A stretch of DNA of 64,000 nucleotides from Polyangiaceae bacterium (GTDB lineage Bacteria; Myxococcota_A; Polyangia; Polyangiales; Polyangiaceae). Both the position numbers and the translations under genes were made by a program. Of the stretch, positions 45,791-54,752 are shown one piece after another. The stretch is taken from positions 4,216,001-4,280,000 of the forward strand of contig JADJRH010000001.1 in assembly GCA_016712345.1 (NCBI GenBank), written 5' to 3'. Position 1 is the stretch's first letter. Each line of letters starts with the position of its first letter. A model generated the notes under the pieces. The model was not told the origin of the DNA, ran no database searches, and was given only the letters and a program-made list of their open reading frames with translations.

Positions 45791-47938
45791 ATGCATTGCC
45801 CGCGGTGCGCGCAGAACGTACCCGCCGGTGCCGCGTCCTGTCCCAAGTGCGGTGCGCCGCTGGTGGTGGTGCCATCCGATCTGACGCTGAACGCGCAACC
45901 GATGGGAGGCGCCCGACCGGGGCCCAGTGAAGTCGACGACGTGGCGAGCACGCTCGTTTGGCAGAAGGGCGAAAACCATCCGCCGCTGCCTGCGGGAGCT
46001 GCAACGTTGAACGGTCCGGGGCCGAACCCGGGAACGACGGCGCTCGCGGGAACGAGGCTGGGGGCGACCGCGGTGGCGCCCCTCGGGGCAACGGCCGTTT
46101 CGAAGCTCGGGGCAACAGCCGTTTCGAACATGCTGGCGGCAACCGCCGTGGGCATGCCGCCAATGCCCGAAGAAGAAGTCAGACCGGGTGCGCCCTCGGC
46201 AAATACGCTCGTGGGGTTGCCTCACGGCGGCGGCGCCGCACCCGCTGCTCCGCGTGTCGCGGGGCCACATCCCGGGGTTCCGGCGCAGCCAAGCGCGCGC
46301 ACTCTTGTCGGCGTTTCAATGCCCGGCAGCGGTTTCGAAGATCGCGGAGCCGATGCAACAGCTAGGCAGTTGCCGGCATCGGCGCCGGCTGTGGCGAAGG
46401 CGGAGCCTTCGCCACAGCCGGCACCGATGCCGTCGGGAACTGCCGGCGGCGGCGCAACCACTCTTCCGCAGCGCGTGATGGGCGGCGCCAATCCCGGTCA
46501 GGCCGGACCGGTTCCGCCGGCGCGTGCGGCGGCGGCGCGCGGTGGAGGAGCGGCGCTCGGCGCCGCTCCTCCACCGCGCGCCGCCCGCCCCGGTCCCGAA
46601 CTCGGTGCGACGGGAACTCCGATGCTTGCCGCTCGAAAAGTTCCCGGCGTGAACGAAGCTCCGCATCGCAAGAAGCACCCCCTCGACAAGCGCGTTGCCG
46701 TTGCAGCCAAAAAGCCGGCGCCGCCCAATCGCACCGCGGTGTTTGCGATCGCGGGCGGCGCCGCGGCATTGGTGGCGGTGCTCGTTGTTCTTCTGTGGCC
46801 CACACGCGGAGCCGTGACTGCGCGACCACGCGTCGATGCGGAAGGGCGCGACGGGCTTGACATTGAATGTTCGAGTTGTCCCGACGCAACCGCTGTTCGC
46901 ATCGGCGCCGTTTCAGCTTCGGTTGTTGGTAAACACGCGTTCGTTCCGATCTCGCTGCCACTCGGCGAAAGCAAGCTTGAGGTGGTGATCGATCGACCTG
47001 GAAACGGCAAAGACGAGGTTGCCAAAGTAAGTGTACACATGCCGTATCGCGTGACGACGGACCTGTCCACGCTGCGCGGCGAGCGACCCGCGATCCAAGT
47101 CATTGTGGAGGCGCAGGACGGAACGCAGGTTGTCCTTGACGGCAAGACGGTGCCGCTTGTGAACGGTCGCGCCGTGGACTTGCTCGATGTGACAGACGCG
47201 TGCACCGGCGAGTCGGACGAGCCGCGCACGTTGAGTCGAAAAATTCCGTACGTTGTCACGGCGCCGGGTCGTTCGGCGGAGCAGGGAACGCTGCACGTAT
47301 CGGCGCCGATAACGACACTGCGCATTCATGCTCCCGGCGCCGCGGTTGTCACCGACAAAGAGAACTTTTTTCTCGCCGGTCGCACACAGAAAGGGGTTGA
47401 GCTTTTCGCGGGGCCCCACGCAATTCCGCTTCGAAGCGACGGGTCGTTTGCGCACGTCATGAACGTTTCGTCGGTGGGCTCCACTCAAATCTCGGTGCGT
47501 GCGCAGGGGCAGGGCATGGCGCCGCGCATTGCCAAAATCGACGTGCGCCGCGTGGACAGCCTCGACGCGGCGGCACGGGATTTTGCGGCGAAATCGCCGC
47601 TGGGCTTGCTCGATCTTTCGGCCGATCCAAAGACGAAGATTGGGCGTACAGCGATGGTGTCGGGCTTCGTTCTCGGATCGCGCAGTGCCGATCAAGTCAC
47701 GGTGATCAAGCTGCGCGGTTACGGTGGTCCCGCGTGCCCTCCGCTGCCGGCCGCGACCAAGCCCGAGAGTGTGGGTGACCCCGGACCGTGCGTTGTGGAA
47801 ATCGCCATCGGAGCGCAGGTGTCTGTGGCGCCGGGTGAGTTGGTGACGGGGTGTGGACGTTTCGCGGGCACGACCGGTGAGCCCGGCTCTGAAGTTCCGC
47901 AAGTTCGCGCGGACTTTATGGTGAAGGGGATCTTGTGA
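45791..47938 (+). CDS. Zinc-ribbon membrane protein with repeated TLVG motifs
   Basis: A 715-residue protein. It begins MHCPRCAQNVPAGAASCPKCG, a four-cysteine zinc ribbon. Residues about 40-310 are disordered and hold repeated short threonine motifs (LGATAV four times, NTLVGLP, RTLVGVS, ATAVGMP) that look like phospho-threonine/FHA-type sites. A membrane segment (AIAGGAAALVAVLVVLLWP) near 330 leads to a large, probably extracytoplasmic, beta-rich region with Ig-like phrases such as TTLRIHAPGAAVVTDKENFF. The next gene, a Ser/Thr kinase with the same kind of zinc ribbon, starts on its stop (GTGA), so it is a likely kinase substrate or partner. Function otherwise unknown. Confidence 0.75.
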   Translation: MHCPRCAQNVPAGAASCPKCGAPLVVVPSDLTLNAQPMGGARPGPSEVDDVASTLVWQKGENHPPLPAGAATLNGPGPNPGTTALAGTRLGATAVAPLGATAVSKLGATAVSNMLAATAVGMPPMPEEEVRPGAPSANTLVGLPHGGGAAPAAPRVAGPHPGVPAQPSARTLVGVSMPGSGFEDRGADATARQLPASAPAVAKAEPSPQPAPMPSGTAGGGATTLPQRVMGGANPGQAGPVPPARAAAARGGGAALGAAPPPRAARPGPELGATGTPMLAARKVPGVNEAPHRKKHPLDKRVAVAAKKPAPPNRTAVFAIAGGAAALVAVLVVLLWPTRGAVTARPRVDAEGRDGLDIECSSCPDATAVRIGAVSASVVGKHAFVPISLPLGESKLEVVIDRPGNGKDEVAKVSVHMPYRVTTDLSTLRGERPAIQVIVEAQDGTQVVLDGKTVPLVNGRAVDLLDVTDACTGESDEPRTLSRKIPYVVTAPGRSAEQGTLHVSAPITTLRIHAPGAAVVTDKENFFLAGRTQKGVELFAGPHAIPLRSDGSFAHVMNVSSVGSTQISVRAQGQGMAPRIAKIDVRRVDSLDAAARDFAAKSPLGLLDLSADPKTKIGRTAMVSGFVLGSRSADQVTVIKLRGYGGPACPPLPAATKPESVGDPGPCVVEIAIGAQVSVAPGELVTGCGRFAGTTGEPGSEVPQVRADFMVKGIL
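46375..46431. repeat. 27-bp inverted repeat inside the zinc-ribbon gene
   Basis: Arms 46375-46401 and 46405-46431 are complementary over 27 bases with one mismatch, around a three-base loop (GGA). The element is 57 bases long, so it keeps the reading frame. It lies in the segment coding for the disordered linker. Confidence 0.8.
46531..46585. repeat. 26-bp perfect inverted repeat inside the zinc-ribbon gene
   Basis: Arms 46531-46556 and 46560-46585 are perfectly complementary over 26 bases around the loop TCG. It is nearly all G and C. It lies 99 bases after the first inverted repeat and also within the disordered linker coding region. Confidence 0.85.
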
Positions 47939-50355
47939 GCGCCGGCGCACGCGATGCGCCGTCTCCCGCGGCGGATCTAAACATTGCGGCGCCCGACGGG
48001 GTGAGCATCTCGGCCGCCACGCTCGTTTCCCATGCACCCCAATCTCCCCACGATCATGCGGCCGGGCGTGCTGACGGCGGCGCTCCGTCTGCCGACACGC
48101 ACTACGGGCCCGCGTGCCCGACGTGTTCCAAGCTCAATCATCCCGGCACAATTCGATGCGTTTTTTGCGGGCACACATTTGGATCCGCGTCTTCCGCGCC
48201 ACCTTCCGACGACAAGTCGAACGTGCATCCCTCGTCGCCCCCTGTTTCCGCGGTGAACTGGCCAACGGTGGAGCCGCCCGCATCGGTTCGAAGTGTACGC
48301 ATTGAACTCCCGGCCGATGCGCCCGCATCGACCGGTCCCGCGTCGAGCACCGCCAGTTCGGCGCTGCGAAGGTCGAATTGGTCAAACAGCTTTGACGAAA
48401 TTCACATGCCCGTCGCCGATCCGCTTATCGGCGTTGTGGTGGCCGATCGGTACCGAATTGTGGAGGGCCTCGGTCGCGGTGGAATGGGCATTGTGTACAA
48501 AGTGGAGCACAAGCAGATCGGCAAGCTGCTTGCGATGAAGCCCCTCACCGGCGAACTCTCGCGCAACCCGGAAGTGGTTCGCCGCTTCAAACACGAAGCC
48601 CTGACCGCGTCGCGTCTTTCAAATCCCAACACGGTGCAGGTGTTCGACTTCGGTGTTTCAGACGGCCTCACGTATCTCGTGATGGAGCTGGTCGCGGGTG
48701 AAGATCTCGGTCGCCTGCTGCGTGTACACGGACCCATGCCGTGGATGCGCCTCGGCAAAGTGATTGCGCAGGTGTGTTCGTCGCTCGCTGAAGCGCACGG
48801 CAAAGGCATCGTTCATCGCGACATCAAGCCCGAAAACGTGATGCTCGTGCGCGCGCGAGACGGCAGCGACATCGCCAAAGTGCTCGACTTCGGCCTCGCA
48901 AAACTTCGCGAAGGGGAAGGCCTTTCAGAACTCACATCGGCCGGCGCCATTGTGGGCACGCCCTATTTCATGTCGCCCGAACAGGTGCGCGGCGATCCCG
49001 TCGACGCGCGCAGCGACATCTATTCGCTCGGCGCGCTCATGTATCGCGCTCTCACCGGTCACTACCCATTCAACGGCCCGACGCCGATGAGCGTGTTTAC
49101 CAAACACCTCACCGAAATGCCGCCTGCACCAATCGATCGCGCACCCGATCTCGGCATTCCTCTCGGCGTGAGCCGCCTTGTGATGAAGGCGCTTCTCAAA
49201 AATCCAGCCGATCGATTTCAGCGCGTTGAAGACCTGCAAACCGCCGTTGTGGAGCAACTGCGCGCTCTTGGCACGAGCAGCGTTGAAACGCTTCTCGACA
49301 GCGGGGCGGTTCGCAATCTTGAAAAGGCCGAAGTGCGCGCCGGTGCCGGCGCCGAGATCGCCACGCGCGACGAGGTGGAGCGTTATGAACGCAAGCTCCG
49401 TCGCCAAAGGTACACCGCGCTTGCATTCATTATCGTCATGCTCGTTGGAGCCGTCGGCGGCGCCGCAAAGTTTTATTGGTCACGCAAACCCGTTTTTACG
49501 GGCGTGGAAACCGAGCCAAACGATGTCGCCGGCGACGCGAATCCGGTGCCTTTCGGCCGCACTGTGAGCGGCTATTTGGGCCGTCGATTGGACATGAATC
49601 GCGGCGATCGGGACTTCTTCGCGGTTGACATACCGCCGCCTGAGGGAGGCGGCTCGATCGCCACCGCGCGCCTCCGTGTGACCGCGTTGCCCAACATCCC
49701 AATGTGTACACTTATCTATCGGCCCGGATTGTCGCAGGCGCTCGGTCAGTATTGTGTAGGCCGTCCAGGCAGGGATTTGCAGATTCCCGCGCTGCGACTG
49801 GAGGCCGGTCGCTACTTCGTTGCCGTCTTGCAAGACATGGACTCGTACGGAACGCCGTCACAGGCATACGTGTATGAAAACGTTTCCGATGTGTATTCAA
49901 TCGTTGTCGACACCGCGGAGCGCCCTGTTGGAATTGAGACGGAACCCAACGATCAAGTGGCATCCGCTCTGTCCATAGCCGCGGGTGAATCGGTGTCGGG
50001 AGTGCTCGGTTGGGCTCGCGATGAAGACGTGATTTGCGTTCGCGCCGGGGCAGGTGAACGCGTGCGATTTCAGGTAACCGATGCCGCCCGCGACATAGGA
50101 ACCGTTCTCGAAGCAACCCCGCTTCGCGGCACCGAGGAGGGGGCACCGCTTCGCATTCATCTGACCGGCAAACACAAACCTACCACCAGCGATGTCATGA
50201 ACCCTTGGACAAGCGAACCGGTTCAGGTCGAGCTGGAAACCCCTCGTTGCGTTCGACTTCGCCTTACCCTCGATCCGTGGGATCCGGGGCGCGGCGTGAT
50301 GTTTCCCGCCGGTGGGCCTGAAATGTACAAAGTGGAAGTCATTGCGGTAGACTGA
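47935..50355 (+). CDS. Membrane Ser/Thr protein kinase with zinc ribbon and PPC domains
   Basis: An 806-residue kinase read from a GTG that overlaps the preceding stop. Parts in order: zinc ribbon CPTCSKLNHPGTIRCVFCG near 60-78; kinase domain about 166-430 with GRGGMGIVYKV, AMKPL (ATP lysine), HRDIKPENV, KVLDFGLAK and GTPYFMSPEQ; a membrane segment AFIIVMLVGAVGGAAKFYW near 490; and two extracytoplasmic pre-peptidase C-terminal-like modules, each starting with a TEPNDxAxxA phrase (near 525 and 660). All kinase catalytic residues are present (HRD, DFG). It probably senses an outside signal through the PPC modules and phosphorylates cytoplasmic partners such as the adjacent zinc-ribbon protein. 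A terminator-like hairpin follows. Confidence 0.9.
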   Translation: MSAGARDAPSPAADLNIAAPDGVSISAATLVSHAPQSPHDHAAGRADGGAPSADTHYGPACPTCSKLNHPGTIRCVFCGHTFGSASSAPPSDDKSNVHPSSPPVSAVNWPTVEPPASVRSVRIELPADAPASTGPASSTASSALRRSNWSNSFDEIHMPVADPLIGVVVADRYRIVEGLGRGGMGIVYKVEHKQIGKLLAMKPLTGELSRNPEVVRRFKHEALTASRLSNPNTVQVFDFGVSDGLTYLVMELVAGEDLGRLLRVHGPMPWMRLGKVIAQVCSSLAEAHGKGIVHRDIKPENVMLVRARDGSDIAKVLDFGLAKLREGEGLSELTSAGAIVGTPYFMSPEQVRGDPVDARSDIYSLGALMYRALTGHYPFNGPTPMSVFTKHLTEMPPAPIDRAPDLGIPLGVSRLVMKALLKNPADRFQRVEDLQTAVVEQLRALGTSSVETLLDSGAVRNLEKAEVRAGAGAEIATRDEVERYERKLRRQRYTALAFIIVMLVGAVGGAAKFYWSRKPVFTGVETEPNDVAGDANPVPFGRTVSGYLGRRLDMNRGDRDFFAVDIPPPEGGGSIATARLRVTALPNIPMCTLIYRPGLSQALGQYCVGRPGRDLQIPALRLEAGRYFVAVLQDMDSYGTPSQAYVYENVSDVYSIVVDTAERPVGIETEPNDQVASALSIAAGESVSGVLGWARDEDVICVRAGAGERVRFQVTDAARDIGTVLEATPLRGTEEGAPLRIHLTGKHKPTTSDVMNPWTSEPVQVELETPRCVRLRLTLDPWDPGRGVMFPAGGPEMYKVEVIAVD

Positions 50356-50403
50356 TTCGAACGGTTCAAACCGCTGCCCGCATTGGGTACCCAGCCGCAG
50401 GGA

Positions 50404-50428
50404 AGCGATAGCAGTCCAGTCTATCGCT
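50404..50428 (+). terminator. Hairpin after the kinase gene
   Basis: AGCGATAG (50404-50411) and CTATCGCT (50421-50428) pair perfectly around a nine-base loop and are followed by CCTTTA. It lies 49 bases after the kinase stop. It is a plausible intrinsic terminator, though the T-run is short. Confidence 0.5.
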
Positions 50429-50499
50429 CCTTTACCGCTACTACGACTACCCAGCTCTCGACGTTGCGACAATTCGTCGCTTGTCGAACGGGCGCGCCG

Positions 50500-51747
50500 A
50501 TGACATGGTGGGCTGTGGCCTTCACACGCGCGCTTTGGATTCGAGCCTTACCACTGGGGGTATTTCTTTCAGGTTGTTCACCGTCGGATCCAACGGTGAT
50601 TTTTGAATACGCGCCCTACGAGGGTGAGGCGTTTCCAAACAAAAGGACGCCTCTCACTATCCCCGAGGGCGGCGCCGCGTTTGTCACCAACAGCTATTCA
50701 GACACCGTGAGCGTTTTAGCGATCGCCACCGGCGATATCTTGGGAACCTATCCTGTAGGTCGCGATCCGGTAAGCCTTGACGGCCCGCATCATATTGCGG
50801 TGTCACCCTCCGGCGATGCTGTGTACATTGGCCTTTCCTACCCAGTTGTCGCCGCGGCCGGGCCACACGCTTCCCACGGTAGCAGCACGCGATCCGGGTA
50901 TGCTCAAAAGCTTGACGGCGGGGATATGCACGTTGTTGGTCAGGTTCGTGTTGACTATAACCCCGGCGACATCGTGCTTTCTGAAGATGGCAAGCGCCTT
51001 GTCACTTCTCATTTTGACCTGAAACTCGCACTCGCCAACCCCACCAACCTTGAAGCTGCCAGAGCCACGGTTGCCGTGATCGATCCTTCCCAAATGTTTC
51101 TAACCGGTTCACCGTCGGCTACACGTATTAAAACATGCGTTTTGCCCCATGGAATGGCCTTGTCTCGGCCAGACGGCGCCACGTTGTATGTTTCCTGTTA
51201 TGGCGAAGACAGCGTGACGATTGTTGACTTGAATGCGGGTCAAGTTTCCAAGCGAATTCCACTTGGAGCGGCGGCCGGCGATTTCGGCGATCCAACATAC
51301 GGTCCCTACTCACTGACCCTCTCGCCGTCGGGAGCGTTGTTGGCGGTGGGTAGCACCGTGTCGAACGACGTTCGTTTTATAGAAACAAGTCAGGGTGAGT
51401 TAAACAGCGATCTAACCTTACCCATGTTGGGATCGCCTTATTTTGCAGCGTTTTCTGCCGACGAAAAACAGATAGTTGTGCCGCTCCAATCGCCCGACGC
51501 GGTTGCCATTTTTGATCTTGCTACCAAAACGGAATTGGCTCGCCGCGACTTTTCAGGTGATGAATGTCCATTGCCTCATCAGGTGGCGCGCGATAAGTCG
51601 GGCGATTATCTATTGGTTTGTGAAGGTGATCATGAAGGGCCGGGAAAGCTGTTGTGGCTCAACTCAACTTCTCTTGACGTGAAGCGTTCTGTTGAAGTTG
51701 AGGTCTACCCCGATGCGGTAACGCTGCTCTACAAGGAGGCCCAATGA
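50500..51747 (+). CDS. YVTN-type beta-propeller lipoprotein
   Basis: A 415-residue protein starting at MTWWAVAFTRALW (ATG at 50500), with signal and lipobox VFLSGC. Repeats of the YVTN/lactonase-like propeller follow: AFVTNSYSDTVSVLAIATG, HIAVSPSGDAVYIGL, ATLYVSCYGEDSVTIVDL, LAVGSTVSNDVRFIE and KQIVVPLQSPDAVAIFDL. The DTVSVLAIATGDILGTYPVG phrase is the classical YVTN blade. These lie in the periplasm and often partner with redox proteins. Its stop overlaps the start of a di-haem cytochrome gene, so the two probably work as a pair. Confidence 0.85.
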   Translation: MTWWAVAFTRALWIRALPLGVFLSGCSPSDPTVIFEYAPYEGEAFPNKRTPLTIPEGGAAFVTNSYSDTVSVLAIATGDILGTYPVGRDPVSLDGPHHIAVSPSGDAVYIGLSYPVVAAAGPHASHGSSTRSGYAQKLDGGDMHVVGQVRVDYNPGDIVLSEDGKRLVTSHFDLKLALANPTNLEAARATVAVIDPSQMFLTGSPSATRIKTCVLPHGMALSRPDGATLYVSCYGEDSVTIVDLNAGQVSKRIPLGAAAGDFGDPTYGPYSLTLSPSGALLAVGSTVSNDVRFIETSQGELNSDLTLPMLGSPYFAAFSADEKQIVVPLQSPDAVAIFDLATKTELARRDFSGDECPLPHQVARDKSGDYLLVCEGDHEGPGKLLWLNSTSLDVKRSVEVEVYPDAVTLLYKEAQ

Positions 51748-52520
51748 AACGCCATCATGTCAGACAGTGCGGCCTCTTGGTCACATCGCTTTTGGTTGCC
51801 ACATCCTCCGCGTGGATAGGGTGTTCCAACGAAACCGCCGGGCCCATTGTTGAGCAAAAAACGGCGGTGGAGCACGGCGAGGTGATCTATAACGATTCGT
51901 CTATCGCCGGAACCGAGCTAAACACGTATTCGTGTGCCACCTGTCATGGTGAGACTACGCCCGATGGACCCATCAAAATGGGGGGCTCACTTGCCGGGGC
52001 CACAAAGCGAACGTCGTATTGGGCAGGTCAGGAAGTGGACCTGCTCCGTGCCGTCAACGCGTGTCTTTACTACTTTATGCTCAAAGACAAGGCGTGGACC
52101 GCGGACGACGAAGAAGCTCGCGCGCTCTACGCTTATCTGGAATTTATCTCGCAGGATGCTCCAGGGGATGCGCTGCCTTTCACCGTGGTGACCGATATTG
52201 TGGATCTGCCACCGGGGGACAAAACGCGAGGGCAAAAAGCCTATCAACGCGCATGTGCAACCTGTCATGGTGCGGCTCACACAGGGGCGATGCGTCTTGT
52301 GGAACGCGCTCCCATTTTGCCGGAGCAAACGTTGTCAGAACATCCCCTTGGCGAATACACAGCGGACGAGCGACGCTTGGTGTTTGTTGAAAAGGTTCGC
52401 TACGGGGCGTTTATCAGTTATACCGGTCAAATGCCGCCTTTTTCGCTTGAACATCTGTCCGACGACGACATGGCAGATATTCTAGAATACCTCGATTTAT
52501 ACAACGTGACATCCAAGTAA
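51744..52520 (+). CDS. Di-haem c-type cytochrome lipoprotein
   Basis: A 258-residue protein with a signal ending in SAWIGC (lipobox). Two CATCHG haem-binding motifs occur at about residues 63 and 172, in two cytochrome c domains. Candidate axial methionines are in PIKMGGSL and YTGQMPPF. It should carry electrons in the periplasm. The MPPF context at the end is like that of small soluble cytochromes. The gene begins on the stop of the propeller lipoprotein gene (ATGA). No oxidase or dehydrogenase genes lie next to it, so its partner is unknown. Confidence 0.9.
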   Translation: MKRHHVRQCGLLVTSLLVATSSAWIGCSNETAGPIVEQKTAVEHGEVIYNDSSIAGTELNTYSCATCHGETTPDGPIKMGGSLAGATKRTSYWAGQEVDLLRAVNACLYYFMLKDKAWTADDEEARALYAYLEFISQDAPGDALPFTVVTDIVDLPPGDKTRGQKAYQRACATCHGAAHTGAMRLVERAPILPEQTLSEHPLGEYTADERRLVFVEKVRYGAFISYTGQMPPFSLEHLSDDDMADILEYLDLYNVTSK

Positions 52521-52658
52521 CGGTGAAAGTCGCCCCGCTCGGGTGTTTTATGCGCGTCTTGCCGAGCCCGTGACCGGGGTTCTGGAACGCCGGCCGACAC
52601 TGGAACCTACCCATCGAAACGTAGTCGCTCATTCATAGGAAAAATTCCATCTACCCCT

Positions 52659-53930
52659 TTATTTGGAGGCGCTCTTGGGCTGGGAGGTTATCCCGTCGAG
52701 CGCCGCCAGCATTTCTTCTTCAGCCGCTTGGTCGGCGCTTTCGCTGCTGGTTGCCGCCTTTTCAAGAAGAATGCGCAGTTTTGGAGCGGCAATGTTGCCG
52801 GCAATGTGAGTCAGTCGAGCGCGCGTATCAGAATCGTTGCGCGCGCCCAACGCCACGGCGGCGGCGGCCCTCGCTTCGGCCGTTGCGCTTGAACTCTCCA
52901 CAATGCGCCACAATCTGTCGGCCGGAATGGGAGCTTGGCGATGGTCCGCGTTGGCTCCACTTCCCACGCCGCGCAGGTAGGTGAGCCATTGTTCGGTGGA
53001 ACGATGGCGACGTTCCAACGCGGCGTTGTCTCCTTCCCCCTGTCGAGTTTGGTGATCTACCATTGCGGTTTCTATACGGCTTGCGAGACGCCGCGCCTCG
53101 GCTTCTTCTTGTCCGGTTGTCCAACGGCGTAGAGCGGGTAGGTGCACTGTTTTCCCCGATTTTAGAATGAGCGCCACAGTCTTGAAGCCGCTGAACGTGG
53201 GTAGTACTCGCTCGATCTGACTATACGGTATAAAAAACCGATCCCACAGGTGAGAAACGAATATCCCATCGGCGGCGACGGTGGCGCGCGTTCTCACGGC
53301 CAGCATGAAAAGGCCAAAAATCAGGATTCCCAAAGAGGTTAATGCCACCGCTGCCGCGGCTGTGGGCGATTGAGTGATGTTGAACGCCAAAACAGGGCCG
53401 AGCAACATCGCAAGAATGGAGACTCCCGGAATGAAGCGCCGCCCGTCGACGCTGGCAAGTGACCTGAGCTTTACGTTGATGGCACTTTGAGAAACATCCA
53501 ACCCCAGACTCTTTAAAAGTGCCCTGGCATCTTCCATGGATGGGAGAAGCAATTCTACCGGCTTGAAAAATCGGCGTTCGAGTTGGACGGTCACCCCGCC
53601 TTCGGTGGGAAGGGTAAACCCCGCCTTGATCGATTTGCGCTTCAAAAACCGCCTGCCGGCAATGGCGACCCCCGTTGACCCGGCCACGACGTGCGTGTCT
53701 TTCAGCACGCGTGCCGGGTTGGCGATCCATGTGTACGCAAGCAGGAACGGCGCCACGAAAAGCCCCATTACCCCCGGCACCGCAAAGATTAGAACGCCGG
53801 TTTCGCTAAACGAAGATGAATAGGCGACCAACAGTGCGCCGACAATGGCCAACAAAAACGGCAGTGCCACCAAAAGCCGGTTGCGTCGAAACAGCTTGGC
53901 AGGGCCGCGGTAGGTGGGGGCCGCTTCCAT
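52659..53930 (-). CDS. Multi-pass membrane protein with PH-like (bacterial PH) segments
   Basis: A 423-residue protein; ATG at 53930 is preferred over a GTG six codons earlier. Two pairs of membrane helices (about 18-62 and 165-215) alternate with soluble parts. The soluble part after the second pair reads ATVAADGIFVSHLWDRFFIPYSQIERV, close in pattern to the bacterial PH domain, and an earlier segment (VVAGSTGVAIAGRRFLKRKSIK) looks like a second copy. The C-terminal 150 residues are charged and disordered or helical, with an Ala/Glu-rich HEAT-like stretch. Function unknown. Confidence 0.65.
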   Translation of the reverse strand: MEAAPTYRGPAKLFRRNRLLVALPFLLAIVGALLVAYSSSFSETGVLIFAVPGVMGLFVAPFLLAYTWIANPARVLKDTHVVAGSTGVAIAGRRFLKRKSIKAGFTLPTEGGVTVQLERRFFKPVELLLPSMEDARALLKSLGLDVSQSAINVKLRSLASVDGRRFIPGVSILAMLLGPVLAFNITQSPTAAAAVALTSLGILIFGLFMLAVRTRATVAADGIFVSHLWDRFFIPYSQIERVLPTFSGFKTVALILKSGKTVHLPALRRWTTGQEEAEARRLASRIETAMVDHQTRQGEGDNAALERRHRSTEQWLTYLRGVGSGANADHRQAPIPADRLWRIVESSSATAEARAAAAVALGARNDSDTRARLTHIAGNIAAPKLRILLEKAATSSESADQAAEEEMLAALDGITSQPKSASK

Positions 53931-53987
53931 TTTTGAGCACGATAACACTGTTGGTGGGGCGGCGAAGAGAGCTTTTTTGCGGCGAAA

Positions 53988-54002
53988 CGTGATCGAGTGT
54001 TG
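53988..54002 (+). repeat. Distant copy of the repeat word found near 19930
   Basis: CGTGATCGAGTGTTG occurs here exactly as at 19931-19945 in the long inverted repeat, followed in both places by GC-rich text. It lies between the membrane protein and the YhbY gene. A 15-base exact match is not expected by chance in 64 kb. Confidence 0.5.
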
Positions 54003-54037
54003 TGGGGCGGGCGCGCTTCGATTACGGGGCGACGTGT

Positions 54038-54745
54038 ATGGCTTTGAGCGGTAAACAGATTCGGCACCTGCGCGGTCTTGGGCATCACCTTGATCCCGTT
54101 GTACACATCGGCAAAAACGGGTTTACGGATGCGTTGGCGGAGCAAATGAAAACCGCCCTTTTCGACCACGAGTTGATCAAGGTAAAACTGCTGCCTGAAT
54201 GTCCTGTAGATCGGGCACATGCGGGGGTTGAACTCGCGGAGCTTGTGGGGGCTGAATGTGTACAGACTCTCGGGCGCACACTTTTGTTGTGGAAGCGCAA
54301 CGCTGAAAAGCCCAAAGTCAACCTTCCCAACGCCAAGGGGCAGATCAAAGAAGTGGTTTCGAAGGCGGCATCCAAGGGCAAGCGCCCGTCGTCGAGGTCG
54401 CAGAAAAAACCAACGCCTCAGGCGTCGGACCAACAAGAACGTCCCGCGCGACCTTACCGTCCGCGAGCGGAAGGTGAGGGAGACAGGTCAAGTCGTCCCG
54501 TGCGACCTTACCGTCCGCGAGCGGAAGGTGAGGGAGACAGGTCAAGTCGTCCTGCGCGACCTTACCGTCCGCGAGCGGAAGGTGAGGGAGACAGGTCAGG
54601 TCGTCCTGCGCGACCTTACCGTCCGCGTTCACAAGATTCAACGGAGTCTACTCCGCGTCGGTCAGGCCCGCCGCGCTCGGGCGGGCCTCGTTCGAGTGCA
54701 CCGCGCTCGGGCGGGCCGCGCAAACCCGGTCCTCGAAAGTCGTAG
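54038..54745 (+). CDS. YhbY/CRM-domain RNA-binding protein with basic repeat tail
   Basis: A 235-residue protein. Residues 1-95 are a YhbY (CRM) domain: ALSGKQIRHLRGLGHHLDPVV, the GxxG-type loop IGKNGF near 27, and LIKVKLL. YhbY binds pre-50S ribosomes and assists ribosome assembly. It is normally about 95-100 residues. Here the domain is followed by a 140-residue Arg/Pro/Ser/Gly-rich tail that includes three 18-residue repeats (RPYRPRAEGEGDRSSRP) and a SGPPRSGGPRSS end. The ATG at 54038 (MALSGKQ) is better than an earlier in-frame start. The tail is very basic and probably binds RNA or ribosomes. Confidence 0.88.
   Translation: MALSGKQIRHLRGLGHHLDPVVHIGKNGFTDALAEQMKTALFDHELIKVKLLPECPVDRAHAGVELAELVGAECVQTLGRTLLLWKRNAEKPKVNLPNAKGQIKEVVSKAASKGKRPSSRSQKKPTPQASDQQERPARPYRPRAEGEGDRSSRPVRPYRPRAEGEGDRSSRPARPYRPRAEGEGDRSGRPARPYRPRSQDSTESTPRRSGPPRSGGPRSSAPRSGGPRKPGPRKS
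54453..54640 (+). repeat. 54-bp tandem repeat in the YhbY tail
   Basis: Three nearly identical 54-base units, plus the start of a fourth, encode an 18-residue Arg/Pro repeat. Unit identity is very high at the DNA level (only a few bases differ), so the expansion is recent. Copy number may vary between strains. Confidence 0.8.
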
Positions 54746-54752
54746 CAAATAT

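Noticed and set aside
54453..54640. CRISPR-like array from the 54-bp repeats
   Set aside because: The units are contiguous and in frame in a coding tail, with no spacers.
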